NCBI GenBank assembly: GCA_944320855.1
Contig: CALUJF010000002.1
Coordinates: 62,001-126,000 of the forward strand
DNA from: an uncultured Phocaeicola sp.
Lineage (GTDB): Bacteria > Bacteroidota > Bacteroidia > Bacteroidales > Bacteroidaceae
Direction of reading: 5' to 3'
Length of the DNA: 64,000 nucleotides
Each line of letters opens with the position of its first letter. Position 1 is the stretch's first letter. The notes beneath the pieces were generated by a model. The model was not told the origin of the DNA, did not search any database, and worked only from the letters and a program-made list of their open reading frames with translations. The translations under genes were made by a program, and so were the position numbers. This document shows positions 1 to 8,465 of this stretch, in pieces.

Positions 1-384
1 TTTTCCGCTGCATTCAACTGGCTCTTTGCATGGCAGGATGAGTTTTTCCTGAGTTTCTTTTCCAATATGACTATGGTACACTATTATGGCGGAATACGCA
101 TGCATATAGTTCTTGCGACACAATTTATTGCAAGCAGTTATGAGATTGCGAGTTCTTCGCTGCGTGGGATGGGTAAATCCATGATTCCTGCCGTACTGAC
201 GGTTTTCGGAACATGCCTGTTGCGTATTGTCTGGGTATATGGGGTATCTCCAATATGGAGAGGATATGATATCTTAATGATGGTATATCCAGCATCATGG
301 ATACTTACCGGAATATTAGTATGCACTGCATATTATATAACTTTACGCACTGAAAAGTTTATAACCGACAAATCAAAGAGGTGA
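1..384 (+). CDS. MATE-family efflux transporter, C-terminal part
   Basis: The reading frame is open from base 1, so the gene starts before the window and only about 127 C-terminal residues are seen. MATE proteins are 12-helix membrane antiporters that export drugs or metabolites. The visible part has hydrophobic segments and the motif SSSLRGMGKSMIPA, typical of the second half of MATE proteins, and ends in a basic tail (TDKSKR). A complete, distinct MATE protein lies at 35205-36563. The substrate cannot be told. The gene converges on the DUF1961 gene, with a phased repeat array in the gap. Confidence 0.8.
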   Translation, partial: FSAAFNWLFAWQDEFFLSFFSNMTMVHYYGGIRMHIVLATQFIASSYEIASSSLRGMGKSMIPAVLTVFGTCLLRIVWVYGVSPIWRGYDILMMVYPASWILTGILVCTAYYITLRTEKFITDKSKR

Positions 385-437
385 AAATTAAGAACGCTAT
401 ATCCGCATATCAGATGAGTTAATTCAGTGCCTTTCAG

Positions 438-495
438 AACGCTTCGTCGTTAAGGAATAAACGCTTCGTCATTCGGGTTAAAATGACGAAGCGTT
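438..495. repeat. Phased array A: three 14-bp quasi-palindromes, 22-bp period
   Basis: Units start at 438 (AACGCTTCGTCGTT), 460 (AACGCTTCGTCATT) and 482 (AATGACGAAGCGTT, reverse orientation), exactly 22 bp apart with unrelated spacers. Units two and three can fold into a stem of about 15 bp, so the array may also end transcription between the two convergent genes around it. The same core recurs at 16490-16547. Confidence 0.85.
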
Positions 496-517
496 TAAAA
501 ATACAAGTAAATTGTCC

Positions 518-1306
518 TTATTTTATGCTATATACCTTGAAATTGGCATATCTCGAATTGCGAGTGTACATCTGCCTGAGCCCTATCCTACCCTTTGTTA
601 TTGCCGGGACTGAAGAACCGTCAAAATAGAAAGTCTCGTTCTTTCCGTCACCTGTGACATTCATATACAGCCGGTCGCCATATTTTATCACTTTGATATG
701 ATATGTCACTCCTATCTTGAACAATCCGGTATTGTAATATTCCGGTTTCAAGTCTGTACCTTGAAGGTTATTTCCCGGCATATATCTGCGTCCTCTGATA
801 TACTCGTCTTTGTTTTCCGACGGAACACCCGTTACGGCATAACTGATGTGATAGGTATTCATATTCCTGAAATACGTGCTCATGGCAGGAACTTTACGCA
901 AATCGTTCCATTTTGAAATATCCTCGGCATACTCTCCCTGGCCGGAACCTGTCGCCTGAATATAAAGGATATTCACAAAATAATACTTTGAAGAATCCAG
1001 TCTTGTGAAATCGTATTCTATCATTATATTACCTTCAAACTCCTTCTTTGTCCACAAGACAGTGTGATGTGCATCATTGTAAGCCTCATCACCGGCATAT
1101 ACCTCAAGCCCACCATTGCGGTGTACAGCCTTGGCAATATCACCGTCCTTAAACCACTGTTTCTGCCAGTCTTTCTTGAAAGAGTCCTCAAAAACCAGCT
1201 TCATGTCTTTAGAAGCCAGTTTCTGAAATTCACCATAATACTTTTCTGACTGTGCAAATACTCCAACATGGAGTAACATACCGATTAATAAAAATAATAT
1301 TCTCAT
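518..1306 (-). CDS. Secreted DUF1961 family protein
   Basis: 262 residues. A signal peptide is visible at residues 1-19 (hydrophobic core LFLLIGMLL, ending VFAQ), so the protein is exported. The rest is a beta-rich domain of the DUF1961 type, a family with a concanavalin-like fold, recognised by the stretches YIQATGSGQGEYAEDI and NTYHISYAVTG and the C-terminal GRIGLRQM. Function is unproven. DUF1961 proteins in Bacteroidetes tend to sit beside polysaccharide lyases, glycosidases and sulfatases, and here a sulfatase gene lies 23 bp upstream on the same strand, so a role in handling a sulfated glycan is likely but inferred. Confidence 0.75.
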   Translation of the reverse strand: MRILFLLIGMLLHVGVFAQSEKYYGEFQKLASKDMKLVFEDSFKKDWQKQWFKDGDIAKAVHRNGGLEVYAGDEAYNDAHHTVLWTKKEFEGNIMIEYDFTRLDSSKYYFVNILYIQATGSGQGEYAEDISKWNDLRKVPAMSTYFRNMNTYHISYAVTGVPSENKDEYIRGRRYMPGNNLQGTDLKPEYYNTGLFKIGVTYHIKVIKYGDRLYMNVTGDGKNETFYFDGSSVPAITKGRIGLRQMYTRNSRYANFKVYSIK

Positions 1307-1329
1307 GAAAAAAACAATTTAATTATACA

Positions 1330-2682
1330 TTAAAATCCAGGAACCAGATTCAAGCCGGCACGTATCTGCTTTGTTTTATGCTGTTTCATCCAGTCGTTAA
1401 GCAAAGCTCTGTGTCGCTTCAGTTCCGCTTCATATTTCTTTTCCACTGCAAGGTTACGCATTTCACCACGGTCGGCATTCATGTCGAACAACTGCTCGCG
1501 GTAACGTCCCTTGTCGTACATCACATATTTGAAATCCTTTGTTCTCAAAGCCCATCCTCTCGTGTTTCCGCCTTTATCGAAAAGAGTCTCTGTTACTACA
1601 AAATCCTGATGTTCCGCATTTATGTCACAACTCTCTACAAGTCTCTTGTAAGAACATCCCGGCAATCCTTCCGGCATATCTATTCCTGCCCACTCGCATA
1701 CTGAAGCAAAGAAATCCACACCATTGTTCACCAACTGAGGCAATTCCTTTCCGGCATTTTTCTTTCCTGGAAGAACCACTATCATCGGAATATTGATGAC
1801 TTCTTCATAAAGAGCAGATTTCTGGTTCCACTGATGCGCTCCCATTCCATCGCCATGGTCGCTTGTAAAAATGACGACCGTATTTTTCCACAATCCGTTA
1901 CGGTCTATTGCATCAACCAGCTTACCAATCTCCGCATCTACATGCTCCACTAATCTGAAATAAGCATTTCGATATCTGCGCCAGTCGTCAGGAGTATAGT
2001 CTGAAGTAGGATAAGCTCCATAATTAATACTTTTCTCATATCTGATTACATCTGCATCATACGGATTACGTTCATAATTGAGAGGCAGTCCGGGACAATC
2101 AGCAATATCCGCCTGTGGAGTTTCTGCATAAGGCAAATTCTGCTGACGGGCAAACTCACAGATATTATGAGGATTGTCAAATGAAGCAACCAAAAAGAAA
2201 GGTGACTTATGCTTTGAATCAAGATACTCTACGCACGATTCCGCCAGTCCGAAGTCATTATGGTCATGAATATTCTTAAATCCAAACTCATTGTCAGGGA
2301 TAGAAGATGTATGTACGTGCCACTTACCGGCATACACACAGTCATATCCGGCATTGCTCATCAGTACACCAAGGCTTTGTCTCTTAAGATTCTCCGGCAT
2401 AGGATCACCGTTACTCGGCATACCTACCTCGTGCGCAAAACATCCTGTAAACATAGATGCTCTTGAAGGTCCGCTCAGAGGAGTGGAACAATATGCATTA
2501 CGGAACATCACTCCGGCCTCAGCCAAACGGTCCATATTAGGAGTGTGCAAATCCTTGTTTCCCATACAGCTCATAGCAGTAGCTGTCTGCTGGTCGGTCA
2601 TGATGTAAATAATGTTAGGTCTGTCGGCAGCCTGAATCACTGCAGGGGTAATGATGCCACCAAGTATCATTAGTCTGTTCAT
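1330..2682 (-). CDS. S-type (formylglycine-dependent) sulfatase
   Basis: 450 residues with a signal peptide (about 1-18). It should remove sulfate esters from glycans in the periplasm or at the surface. The maturation motif is S-G-P-S-R at residues 70-74, so serine, not cysteine, is the residue that would be converted to formylglycine; S-type enzymes need an anaerobic maturase (anSME), which is not in this window. Metal-binding and catalytic stretches are visible: IMTDQQ near residue 28, GKWHVH near 118 and FTSDHGDGMGAH near 273. The probable partner is the DUF1961 gene downstream. The sulfated substrate cannot be read from the sequence. Confidence 0.88.
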   Translation of the reverse strand: MNRLMILGGIITPAVIQAADRPNIIYIMTDQQTATAMSCMGNKDLHTPNMDRLAEAGVMFRNAYCSTPLSGPSRASMFTGCFAHEVGMPSNGDPMPENLKRQSLGVLMSNAGYDCVYAGKWHVHTSSIPDNEFGFKNIHDHNDFGLAESCVEYLDSKHKSPFFLVASFDNPHNICEFARQQNLPYAETPQADIADCPGLPLNYERNPYDADVIRYEKSINYGAYPTSDYTPDDWRRYRNAYFRLVEHVDAEIGKLVDAIDRNGLWKNTVVIFTSDHGDGMGAHQWNQKSALYEEVINIPMIVVLPGKKNAGKELPQLVNNGVDFFASVCEWAGIDMPEGLPGCSYKRLVESCDINAEHQDFVVTETLFDKGGNTRGWALRTKDFKYVMYDKGRYREQLFDMNADRGEMRNLAVEKKYEAELKRHRALLNDWMKQHKTKQIRAGLNLVPGF

Positions 2683-2850
2683 AATTTGTATATAATTAAT
2701 TTATTCTATTTGCCAAAAATAGACATTAAAACAGAATTCAAATTACACTACTTTACAAAAAACTTTCAATATTGTGCAGTAATTCCGTTTTATTCAGTTC
2801 TAAACAGATAATTCTAAACGGTATGCAAGTTACAAACAAACAGACACATT

Positions 2851-2887
2851 AAAAAAGGTTGCCTAAGAAAAAATCTTAAACAACCTT
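2851..2887 (-). terminator. Terminator after thrC
   Basis: On the minus strand AAGGTTG and CAACCTT arms enclose an inner stem (TAAGA/TCTTA) and are followed by a T run. It ends the thr operon transcript just past the thrC stop codon. Confidence 0.8.
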
Positions 2888-2911
2888 ACAGAATTATTTA
2901 TCAGTCAGTCA

Positions 2912-4213
2912 TTACTGCTTCATCAGATACTCCTTGAAAGAAGCAAAATCCTTACTCATAGGCACGCTGAGTTTCTTTCCGCGCATGAACTCCTGAAGTT
3001 TCTCAGGTATCTTAACCTCTGCACCTATAATGTTCTGAACAGTCTGAAGGAACTTGGCAGGATGAGCAGTTTCAAGGAATACACCTGTTTCCCCAGGTTG
3101 CAATTCCTCTGCCAACGCACGATATCCGCATGCTCCGTGAGGGTCGAGCAGATAACCGGTTTCTTCATAAACTTTCTGAACAGTCTCGCTTATCTGTTCA
3201 TCTGTGTAAGTTTCGCCTGAAATTTCTGCTGCAATCTTATCATGGCTTCCACCGTAAAGATCAATTATACGTGCAAAATTACTTGGGTCGCCAACATCCA
3301 TAGCATTTGCAATAGTAGCTATAGATGGACGTGGATTATATTTTCCGGTCTTCAGATATTGATAGAAGATGTCATTACGGTTATTGGCAGCAATGAAGCG
3401 TTTGATTGGCAATCCCATCTTCTTTCCGAACAGTCCGGCTGTAATGTTACCGAAGTTACCGCTTGGCACACAAACCACTAAGTTGTCTGCCAATCCCTGT
3501 TTCTTCATCTGTGCATATGCATAGAAATAATAGAATGACTGTGGAAGGAAACGTGCTACATTGATAGAGTTGGCAGAAGTAAGCTGCATGTGGGCATTCA
3601 GTTCCTTGTCCATAAATGCATTCTTCACCAAAGCCTGACAGTCATCGAATGTACCGTCAACTTCTATTGCCGTGATGTTCTTTCCAAGAGTAGTAAACTG
3701 TTTTTCCTGAATTTCGCTCACCTTTCCCTTCGGATAAAGTACATATACATGAATACCTTCTACTCCAAGGAAACCGTTTGCAACAGCACTACCTGTATCA
3801 CCCGATGTAGCTACAAGCACATTCACTTCCTTCTTGCCTTCCTTACGGATGAAATATCCCAAAAGTCGTGCCATGAAACGTCCGCCCACATCCTTGAATG
3901 CCAAAGTAGGACCATGGAAAAGTTCCAGTGAATAGATATTGTCTTTAACCTTTACGGCTGGAACATCAAAGTTCAGTGTATCATAGACAATGTGTTTCAA
4001 AGTCTCTGCAGGAACATCCTCACCGAAGAAAGCGTCAGCCACACGGTAGGCTATTTCCTGAAACGAAAGGTTTTCTATCTCGTCAAAGAATGATTTAGGC
4101 AAAGACTTTATCTCGTAAGGCATATACAGACCTTTGTCCGATGCCAGACCTTTTACCACTGCTTCTTCCAGCGATGCGTCCGAAGCCTGTTTGTTTGTAC
4201 TGTAATATTTCAT
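2912..4213 (-). CDS. thrC: Threonine synthase
   Basis: 433 residues from the start chosen here. It converts O-phosphohomoserine to threonine with PLP; the PLP lysine is K107 in GPTLAFKDVG, and the SGDTGSA phosphate-binding loop follows. The frame stays open upstream to 4258, but that extension runs through an intergenic repeat and the family begins MKYYSTNKQA, so 4213 is the better start. It is the last gene of thrA - homoserine-kinase candidate - thrC. The gap to the preceding gene holds an octamer/hairpin repeat, so the two are probably co-transcribed through a structured spacer. Confidence 0.95.
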   Translation of the reverse strand: MKYYSTNKQASDASLEEAVVKGLASDKGLYMPYEIKSLPKSFFDEIENLSFQEIAYRVADAFFGEDVPAETLKHIVYDTLNFDVPAVKVKDNIYSLELFHGPTLAFKDVGGRFMARLLGYFIRKEGKKEVNVLVATSGDTGSAVANGFLGVEGIHVYVLYPKGKVSEIQEKQFTTLGKNITAIEVDGTFDDCQALVKNAFMDKELNAHMQLTSANSINVARFLPQSFYYFYAYAQMKKQGLADNLVVCVPSGNFGNITAGLFGKKMGLPIKRFIAANNRNDIFYQYLKTGKYNPRPSIATIANAMDVGDPSNFARIIDLYGGSHDKIAAEISGETYTDEQISETVQKVYEETGYLLDPHGACGYRALAEELQPGETGVFLETAHPAKFLQTVQNIIGAEVKIPEKLQEFMRGKKLSVPMSKDFASFKEYLMKQ

Positions 4214-4228
4214 AGGTTTCTTATTATA

Positions 4229-4317
4229 GTTGACAAGGTAACAGTTACAAGTTGACAAGGTTATAATAATATGGGAAAAACCTATCTATTAACTTGTCAA
4301 CAAGTCAACTCGTTACC
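4229..4317. repeat. Intergenic hairpin repeat of the GTTGACAAGG family
   Basis: The left arm contains GTTGACAAGGTAAC and a second GTTGACAAGG; the right arm contains AACTTGTCAACAAGTCAAC and GTTACC. The arms are complementary and could form a long hairpin between two thr genes. This copy lacks the CCATCCGGATGG centre found in the four copies at 34239-41153. Confidence 0.75.
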
Positions 4318-4324
4318 TAAAATA

Positions 4325-5533
4325 TTATTTCATAAATTCATTCATAAACTCGTCCCTCTCCATTGTACCGTATACACCTGATTTACAGGAAATCTCATCG
4401 TATGTCTGTACGCTGTCAGGCTCAATTCCCGGATAATAAATCAGGAAAGGAATTGGTTCATTGGTATGAGTGCGATGCTCGCATGGTGTAGGATGGTCAG
4501 GAAGTACGGCAATAGCTACAGGCTCGTCCCAGTCCTTTACAGCCTCGAATATCGGACCGACCGCACGTTTATCCAGATTTTCTATTGTCTGAAGTTTTAA
4601 ATTCACATCTCCTTCATGTCCTGCCTCGTCACTTGCCTCTATATGCAGATAAACGAAGTCATCAGTTTTCAGGGCTTCAATTGCTGCAGCCGCCTTTCCT
4701 TCATAATTTGTGTTATAAAGCCCTGTAGCACCTTCCACATCTATACACCTTAATCCGGCATAACGTCCTATACCACGGATTAGGTCGACAGCAGTAATAA
4801 CAGAGCCTTTCTTTATCTGAGGATATTTCTGCGACAATGGTTCCATCTTAGGTCTGTAACCAGGACTCCATGGCCATATACTGTTGGCAGGGTCTTTACC
4901 TTCAGCCACACGTTTCAGATTTACAGGATGCGATGCCAGAAGCTCCTGAGATTTAAGAATAAGGGCATTCAGCAAATCGGCTGTTTCCTGAGCCTCCGGA
5001 CATTCAGCCTTAATCATATTAGGACGGAACGGCTGCAGAGGAATGTCATGAGGCGGAACGCAATGAAGATGCTTGTTACCGCCTTTTATTACCAGAAGAT
5101 GACGGTACTGTACTCCTGTGTAGAAATGTATCCTGTCAGTACCTAATCTCTCTTCAAGAAATTGTATCAGTTCGTCAGCCTCTTCCGTCGTGATATGTCC
5201 TGCCGAATGATTTTTAAGAGTTTCACCTTCAACACATATGATGTTGCAACGCATAGCCATATCTCCCGGTTCAAGGTCTACACCGATGCTTGCAGCTTCA
5301 AGCACTCCACGTCCCTCATAAACCGTAGGCAAATCATATCCCATTACCGACATGTTTGCTACCTCGCTTCCGGGATGAAAACCGTCGGCTACTGTTTTCA
5401 GCATACCTGTACGTCCCATAGCAGCAAGCTTATCCATATATGGAGTTTTTGCGTATTGCAATAAAGTCTTATTCCCAAGGGCAGGTACGGACCAATCCGC
5501 CATACCGTCGCCCAAAATTATGATGTGTTTCAT
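4325..5533 (-). CDS. Predicted homoserine kinase, phosphoglycerate-mutase-like
   Basis: 402 residues of the alkaline-phosphatase superfamily, archaeal-type cofactor-independent phosphoglycerate mutase branch. Metal-site motifs are visible: ILGDGMADW at the N-terminus, the GSEVANMSVMGYD serine region near residue 57, HIEASDEAGHEGD near 293 and LPDHPTPCEHRTH near 340. The family model TIGR02535 is described as a proposed homoserine kinase. Its place between thrA and thrC, with no GHMP-type thrB in sight, supports conversion of homoserine to O-phosphohomoserine. The alternative reading as a glycolytic mutase is less likely given the operon. Confidence 0.87.
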   Translation of the reverse strand: MKHIIILGDGMADWSVPALGNKTLLQYAKTPYMDKLAAMGRTGMLKTVADGFHPGSEVANMSVMGYDLPTVYEGRGVLEAASIGVDLEPGDMAMRCNIICVEGETLKNHSAGHITTEEADELIQFLEERLGTDRIHFYTGVQYRHLLVIKGGNKHLHCVPPHDIPLQPFRPNMIKAECPEAQETADLLNALILKSQELLASHPVNLKRVAEGKDPANSIWPWSPGYRPKMEPLSQKYPQIKKGSVITAVDLIRGIGRYAGLRCIDVEGATGLYNTNYEGKAAAAIEALKTDDFVYLHIEASDEAGHEGDVNLKLQTIENLDKRAVGPIFEAVKDWDEPVAIAVLPDHPTPCEHRTHTNEPIPFLIYYPGIEPDSVQTYDEISCKSGVYGTMERDEFMNEFMK

Positions 5534-5536
5534 TTT

Positions 5537-5579
5537 TAAGTTCTTTAGTTCTTAAGTTTTTGAGTTCTTATAAACTCAC
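5537..5579. repeat. Octamer tandem repeat (AGTTnnnn)
   Basis: Four consecutive 8-bp units beginning AGTT (AGTTCTTT, AGTTCTTA, AGTTTTTG, AGTTCTTA), followed by an inverted TAAACTCA. It lies in the short gap between thrA and the next gene. The same octamer design recurs at 40329. Confidence 0.7.
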
Positions 5580-5585
5580 AACTAA

Positions 5586-8018
5586 TTAAATATTCGCTAT
5601 ACTCATAATATCGGCAAATACACCCGCAGCCGTTACACTTGCTCCGGCACCATATCCCTGAATGAGCATAGGATATTCATTATATCGTTCAGTAGTAATA
5701 AGTATTATATTGTTCGTACCCTCAAGGTTATAGAAAGGATGATTAGCATCAACTTCCTGAAGAGAAACACTACCCTTTCCGTTTTCAAGTTTGGCAACAA
5801 ATCTCCATCTTTTGTTGTTAGCCTCAAGTTCTTTTCGTTTAGCTTCAAAATCGGCATCAAGCTTACTGATGTTCTTCCAGAAATCATCTATAGTACCCTC
5901 GAAGAACTCATCCGGTATAAACAGATTCTTCTCAACATCTTCCTGATTGAGTCTGTATCCTGCTTCACGGGCAAGAATGACAAGTTTTCTGATAACATCC
6001 TTTCCGCTAAGGTCAATTCTTGGGTCAGGCTCAGAGTATCCGCCTTCCTTAGCCAGACGTATAGTTTCACTCAAAGGTACATCACTGCTCAACTTATTGA
6101 AAATGAAATTCAATGTACCGCTCACCACAGCCTCGATTCTCAGAATCTTGTCACCACTGTTGATAAGGTCATTGATGGTATTGATTACCGGAAGACCGGC
6201 ACCTACATTTGTTTCGAACAGGAATTTAACTCCACGCTGACGGGCTATCTGTTTCAGTTCCTCATATATCTCATATTCCGAAGATGCCGCTATCTTATTG
6301 GCAGCCACGACAGATATATTATGACTAAGAAAATCCTTATACAGACCGGCTATGGCAGGACTTGCAGTACAGTCCACAAACACAGAGTTGAATATATTCA
6401 TACCGATAATCTCATCGTGTAGAACCTGTGGAGATGAAGGAATACCATTATCTTCAAGTTCCTTACGGTAATTTTCCAAGTCTATTCCGCGACGTGTGAA
6501 ATATGCCTGATGTCCGTTGGCAATACCCACAACCCTCAGACGCAAGCCACGTTCCTTCATCAATTTTTCCTGCTGACTGTGAATCTGCTCAATCAGACTG
6601 TTTCCTACAGTACCGATACCGCATATGAAAAGATTCAGTACCTGATACTCAGACAAGAAAAAAGAATCATGGATTACGTTAAGCGTCTTACGCAAAGATT
6701 CTGCCTCAACAACGAATGATATATTGGTTTCCGAAGCACCCTGAGCACAAGCTATCACGTTGATACCGTTACGTCCGAGAGTACCGAACAGCTTGCCGGC
6801 GATACCAGGAGTATGTTTCATGTTCTCACCGACAATAGCCACAGTAGCCAGATTGCCTTCTGCCATCATAGGCGAAATCTCACCCATTTCTATTTCCTTG
6901 GCAAACTCGGCATTAAGCACCTCGCAAGCCAATGGAGCATCTTCATTTCGTACACCTATTGAAGTAGAGTTTTCCGATGATGCCTGTGATACAAGGAACA
7001 CACTGATACCGTTCTCGGCCAAAGTCTTGAAAATACGATGATTAACACCAATCACACCCACCATTCCAAGACCTGTCATTGTGATAAGACAAGTATCATT
7101 GATTGACGAAATACCCTTGATAGGTTTTGATGAATGGTCAGAATCCTGTTTGATGATAGTTCCCGGAGCTTCAGGATTGAAAGTATTCTTGATAAGAACC
7201 GGAATATTCTTATGGCATACAGGATATATTGTAGGAGGATAAACCACCTTCGCACCGAAGTTACAAAGCTCCATAGCCTCAACATAACTCAGCTCGTTTA
7301 TAGGATATGCCGTACTGATTACACGTGGGTCGGCAGTCATAAATCCGTCAACATCTGTCCATATTTCCAGGATATCGGCATCAAGTGCGGCAGCTATAAT
7401 GGCAGCAGTGTAATCCGAGCCACCACGACCTAAGTTAGTAACCTCACCTGTATTCTTATCAGTAGAAATAAATCCCGGAACAAGCGAAACCTTTGGAAGT
7501 TCCACGAAAGCTTCCCTTACCAGACTGTTTGTAAGTTCAGAATCAAGAATATGTTTGTTATGCTTCTTCTCTGTTTTTATGAATTTTCGCGAATCGAACC
7601 ATACGGCACCTTCTATCAGAGTAGCAACAATTATCGACGACAGACGTTCGCCATAGCTGACAATCGTAGCTGAAGTCTTTGGAGACAAATCTCTGATAAG
7701 GAAAATACCCTGGAATATGTCTTTCAGTTCGCTCAACAGTTCGTTAACCCTGTCAAGGAGGATTTCCCTGTCTTTTCCAGCAGGAATAACAGTGTAAACC
7801 ATTTCAATATGACGGTTCACTATTTCCTTCATTTCCCTTTCGTATGCCGAATCGCCTTCCGATGCCATTTGAGATGTTTTTATCAGCTTGTCGGTTATAC
7901 CTCCCAATGCCGATACAACAACAATTACTTTATCATCTATAGCTTCGACAATCTTTTTTACACTTAACATGCTATTGACAGAACCTACAGATGTTCCGCC
8001 GAATTTCAATACTTTCAT
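5586..8018 (-). CDS. thrA: Bifunctional aspartokinase I / homoserine dehydrogenase I
   Basis: 810 residues, the usual ThrA length. The aspartokinase domain comes first (KVLKFGGTSVGS at residues 2-13; the GRGGSDYTAA region near 200), then two ACT-type regulatory segments (about 310-460), then homoserine dehydrogenase from about residue 465 (NLFICGIGTVGNS; catalytic-domain stretch EAVVSGTLNFIFN). It catalyses the first and third steps from aspartate to threonine. It is the first gene of the thr operon. The roughly 260-nt leader upstream carries a small Thr-containing ORF and a terminator hairpin, which suggests attenuation in addition to the feedback inhibition known for the family. Confidence 0.97.
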   Translation of the reverse strand: MKVLKFGGTSVGSVNSMLSVKKIVEAIDDKVIVVVSALGGITDKLIKTSQMASEGDSAYEREMKEIVNRHIEMVYTVIPAGKDREILLDRVNELLSELKDIFQGIFLIRDLSPKTSATIVSYGERLSSIIVATLIEGAVWFDSRKFIKTEKKHNKHILDSELTNSLVREAFVELPKVSLVPGFISTDKNTGEVTNLGRGGSDYTAAIIAAALDADILEIWTDVDGFMTADPRVISTAYPINELSYVEAMELCNFGAKVVYPPTIYPVCHKNIPVLIKNTFNPEAPGTIIKQDSDHSSKPIKGISSINDTCLITMTGLGMVGVIGVNHRIFKTLAENGISVFLVSQASSENSTSIGVRNEDAPLACEVLNAEFAKEIEMGEISPMMAEGNLATVAIVGENMKHTPGIAGKLFGTLGRNGINVIACAQGASETNISFVVEAESLRKTLNVIHDSFFLSEYQVLNLFICGIGTVGNSLIEQIHSQQEKLMKERGLRLRVVGIANGHQAYFTRRGIDLENYRKELEDNGIPSSPQVLHDEIIGMNIFNSVFVDCTASPAIAGLYKDFLSHNISVVAANKIAASSEYEIYEELKQIARQRGVKFLFETNVGAGLPVINTINDLINSGDKILRIEAVVSGTLNFIFNKLSSDVPLSETIRLAKEGGYSEPDPRIDLSGKDVIRKLVILAREAGYRLNQEDVEKNLFIPDEFFEGTIDDFWKNISKLDADFEAKRKELEANNKRWRFVAKLENGKGSVSLQEVDANHPFYNLEGTNNIILITTERYNEYPMLIQGYGAGASVTAAGVFADIMSIANI

Positions 8019-8110
8019 ACCTTTGAGATTATTGAATAGGTTTCATTGTACGCCTCCAGGCAGTACAAAAAAAATAAATGATTAAAACTTGAATAAAAAA
8101 AGAAGAAAAT

Positions 8111-8126
8111 GCTTACGTCCGTAAGC
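8111..8126 (-). terminator. Attenuator-type terminator in the thrA leader
   Basis: A self-complementary GCTTAC-GGAC-GTAAGC hairpin is followed on the minus strand by a T-rich run (plus strand 8096-8110). It lies between the small leader ORF and thrA, with no gene end nearby that it could terminate. Upstream TACGT (near 8134-8138) could pair with ACGTA in the 3' arm as a short antiterminator. Confidence 0.65.
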
Positions 8127-8158
8127 GTGTATCACGTAGAAACACATTATATATATAC

Positions 8159-8212
8159 TCAACCCCGAGGGGTCATCCCAGTACCACATGATGTGACGAT
8201 CATACGCCCCAT
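8159..8212 (-). CDS. Putative thr leader peptide
   Basis: A 17-codon ORF reading MGRMIVTSCGTGMTPRG, with three Thr, four Met (including the start) and one Ile; these are products of the pathway that thrA feeds. It sits between the thrA promoter and the attenuator hairpin, and its last codons overlap a GACCCCTCGGGGTT hairpin. The arrangement matches ribosome-mediated attenuation, but the peptide is short and not strongly threonine-rich, so translation is inferred. Confidence 0.5.
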   Translation of the reverse strand: MGRMIVTSCGTGMTPRG

Positions 8213-8284
8213 TCCAGAAATTGTGATATTGTTATAATGTGCAGTCATTTATATTGAAATATTTATTAAAAGTTTTACCGTTGG

Positions 8285-8314
8285 CAAATATAAGAACATT
8301 TTTCTACAATCAAA
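8285..8314 (-). promoter_or_regulatory. thrA operon promoter
   Basis: Reading the minus strand, a TTTG -33 box (plus 8311-8314) is followed after 18 bp by TATATTTG (plus 8285-8292), a match to the Bacteroides -7 consensus TAnnTTTG. Transcription would start near 8277, giving a leader of about 260 nt before thrA. Confidence 0.65.
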
Positions 8315-8396
8315 TATAAAAATGACATTTTTTTTCAGCAAAACCCTATTTTTAGTGACAAAAGAGAAATTCCAGATTCAAACCTATAAAAACTAA

Positions 8397-8437
8397 CAGT
8401 CCGCCAATTACTATAAAAAAGCATTTGACGGACTGTA
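8397..8437 (-). terminator. Terminator after fucP
   Basis: ACAGTCCG and CGGACTGT arms enclose CAA/TTG pairs; on the minus strand the hairpin is followed by TTAGTTTTTA. It closes the fucose operon. Confidence 0.75.
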
Positions 8438-8465
8438 ATTACAATATATTTTCAAGATTTACTAT

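Noticed and set aside
5739..6422. 227-residue ORF on the plus strand across thrA
   Set aside because: Shadow of thrA in another frame; no protein features.
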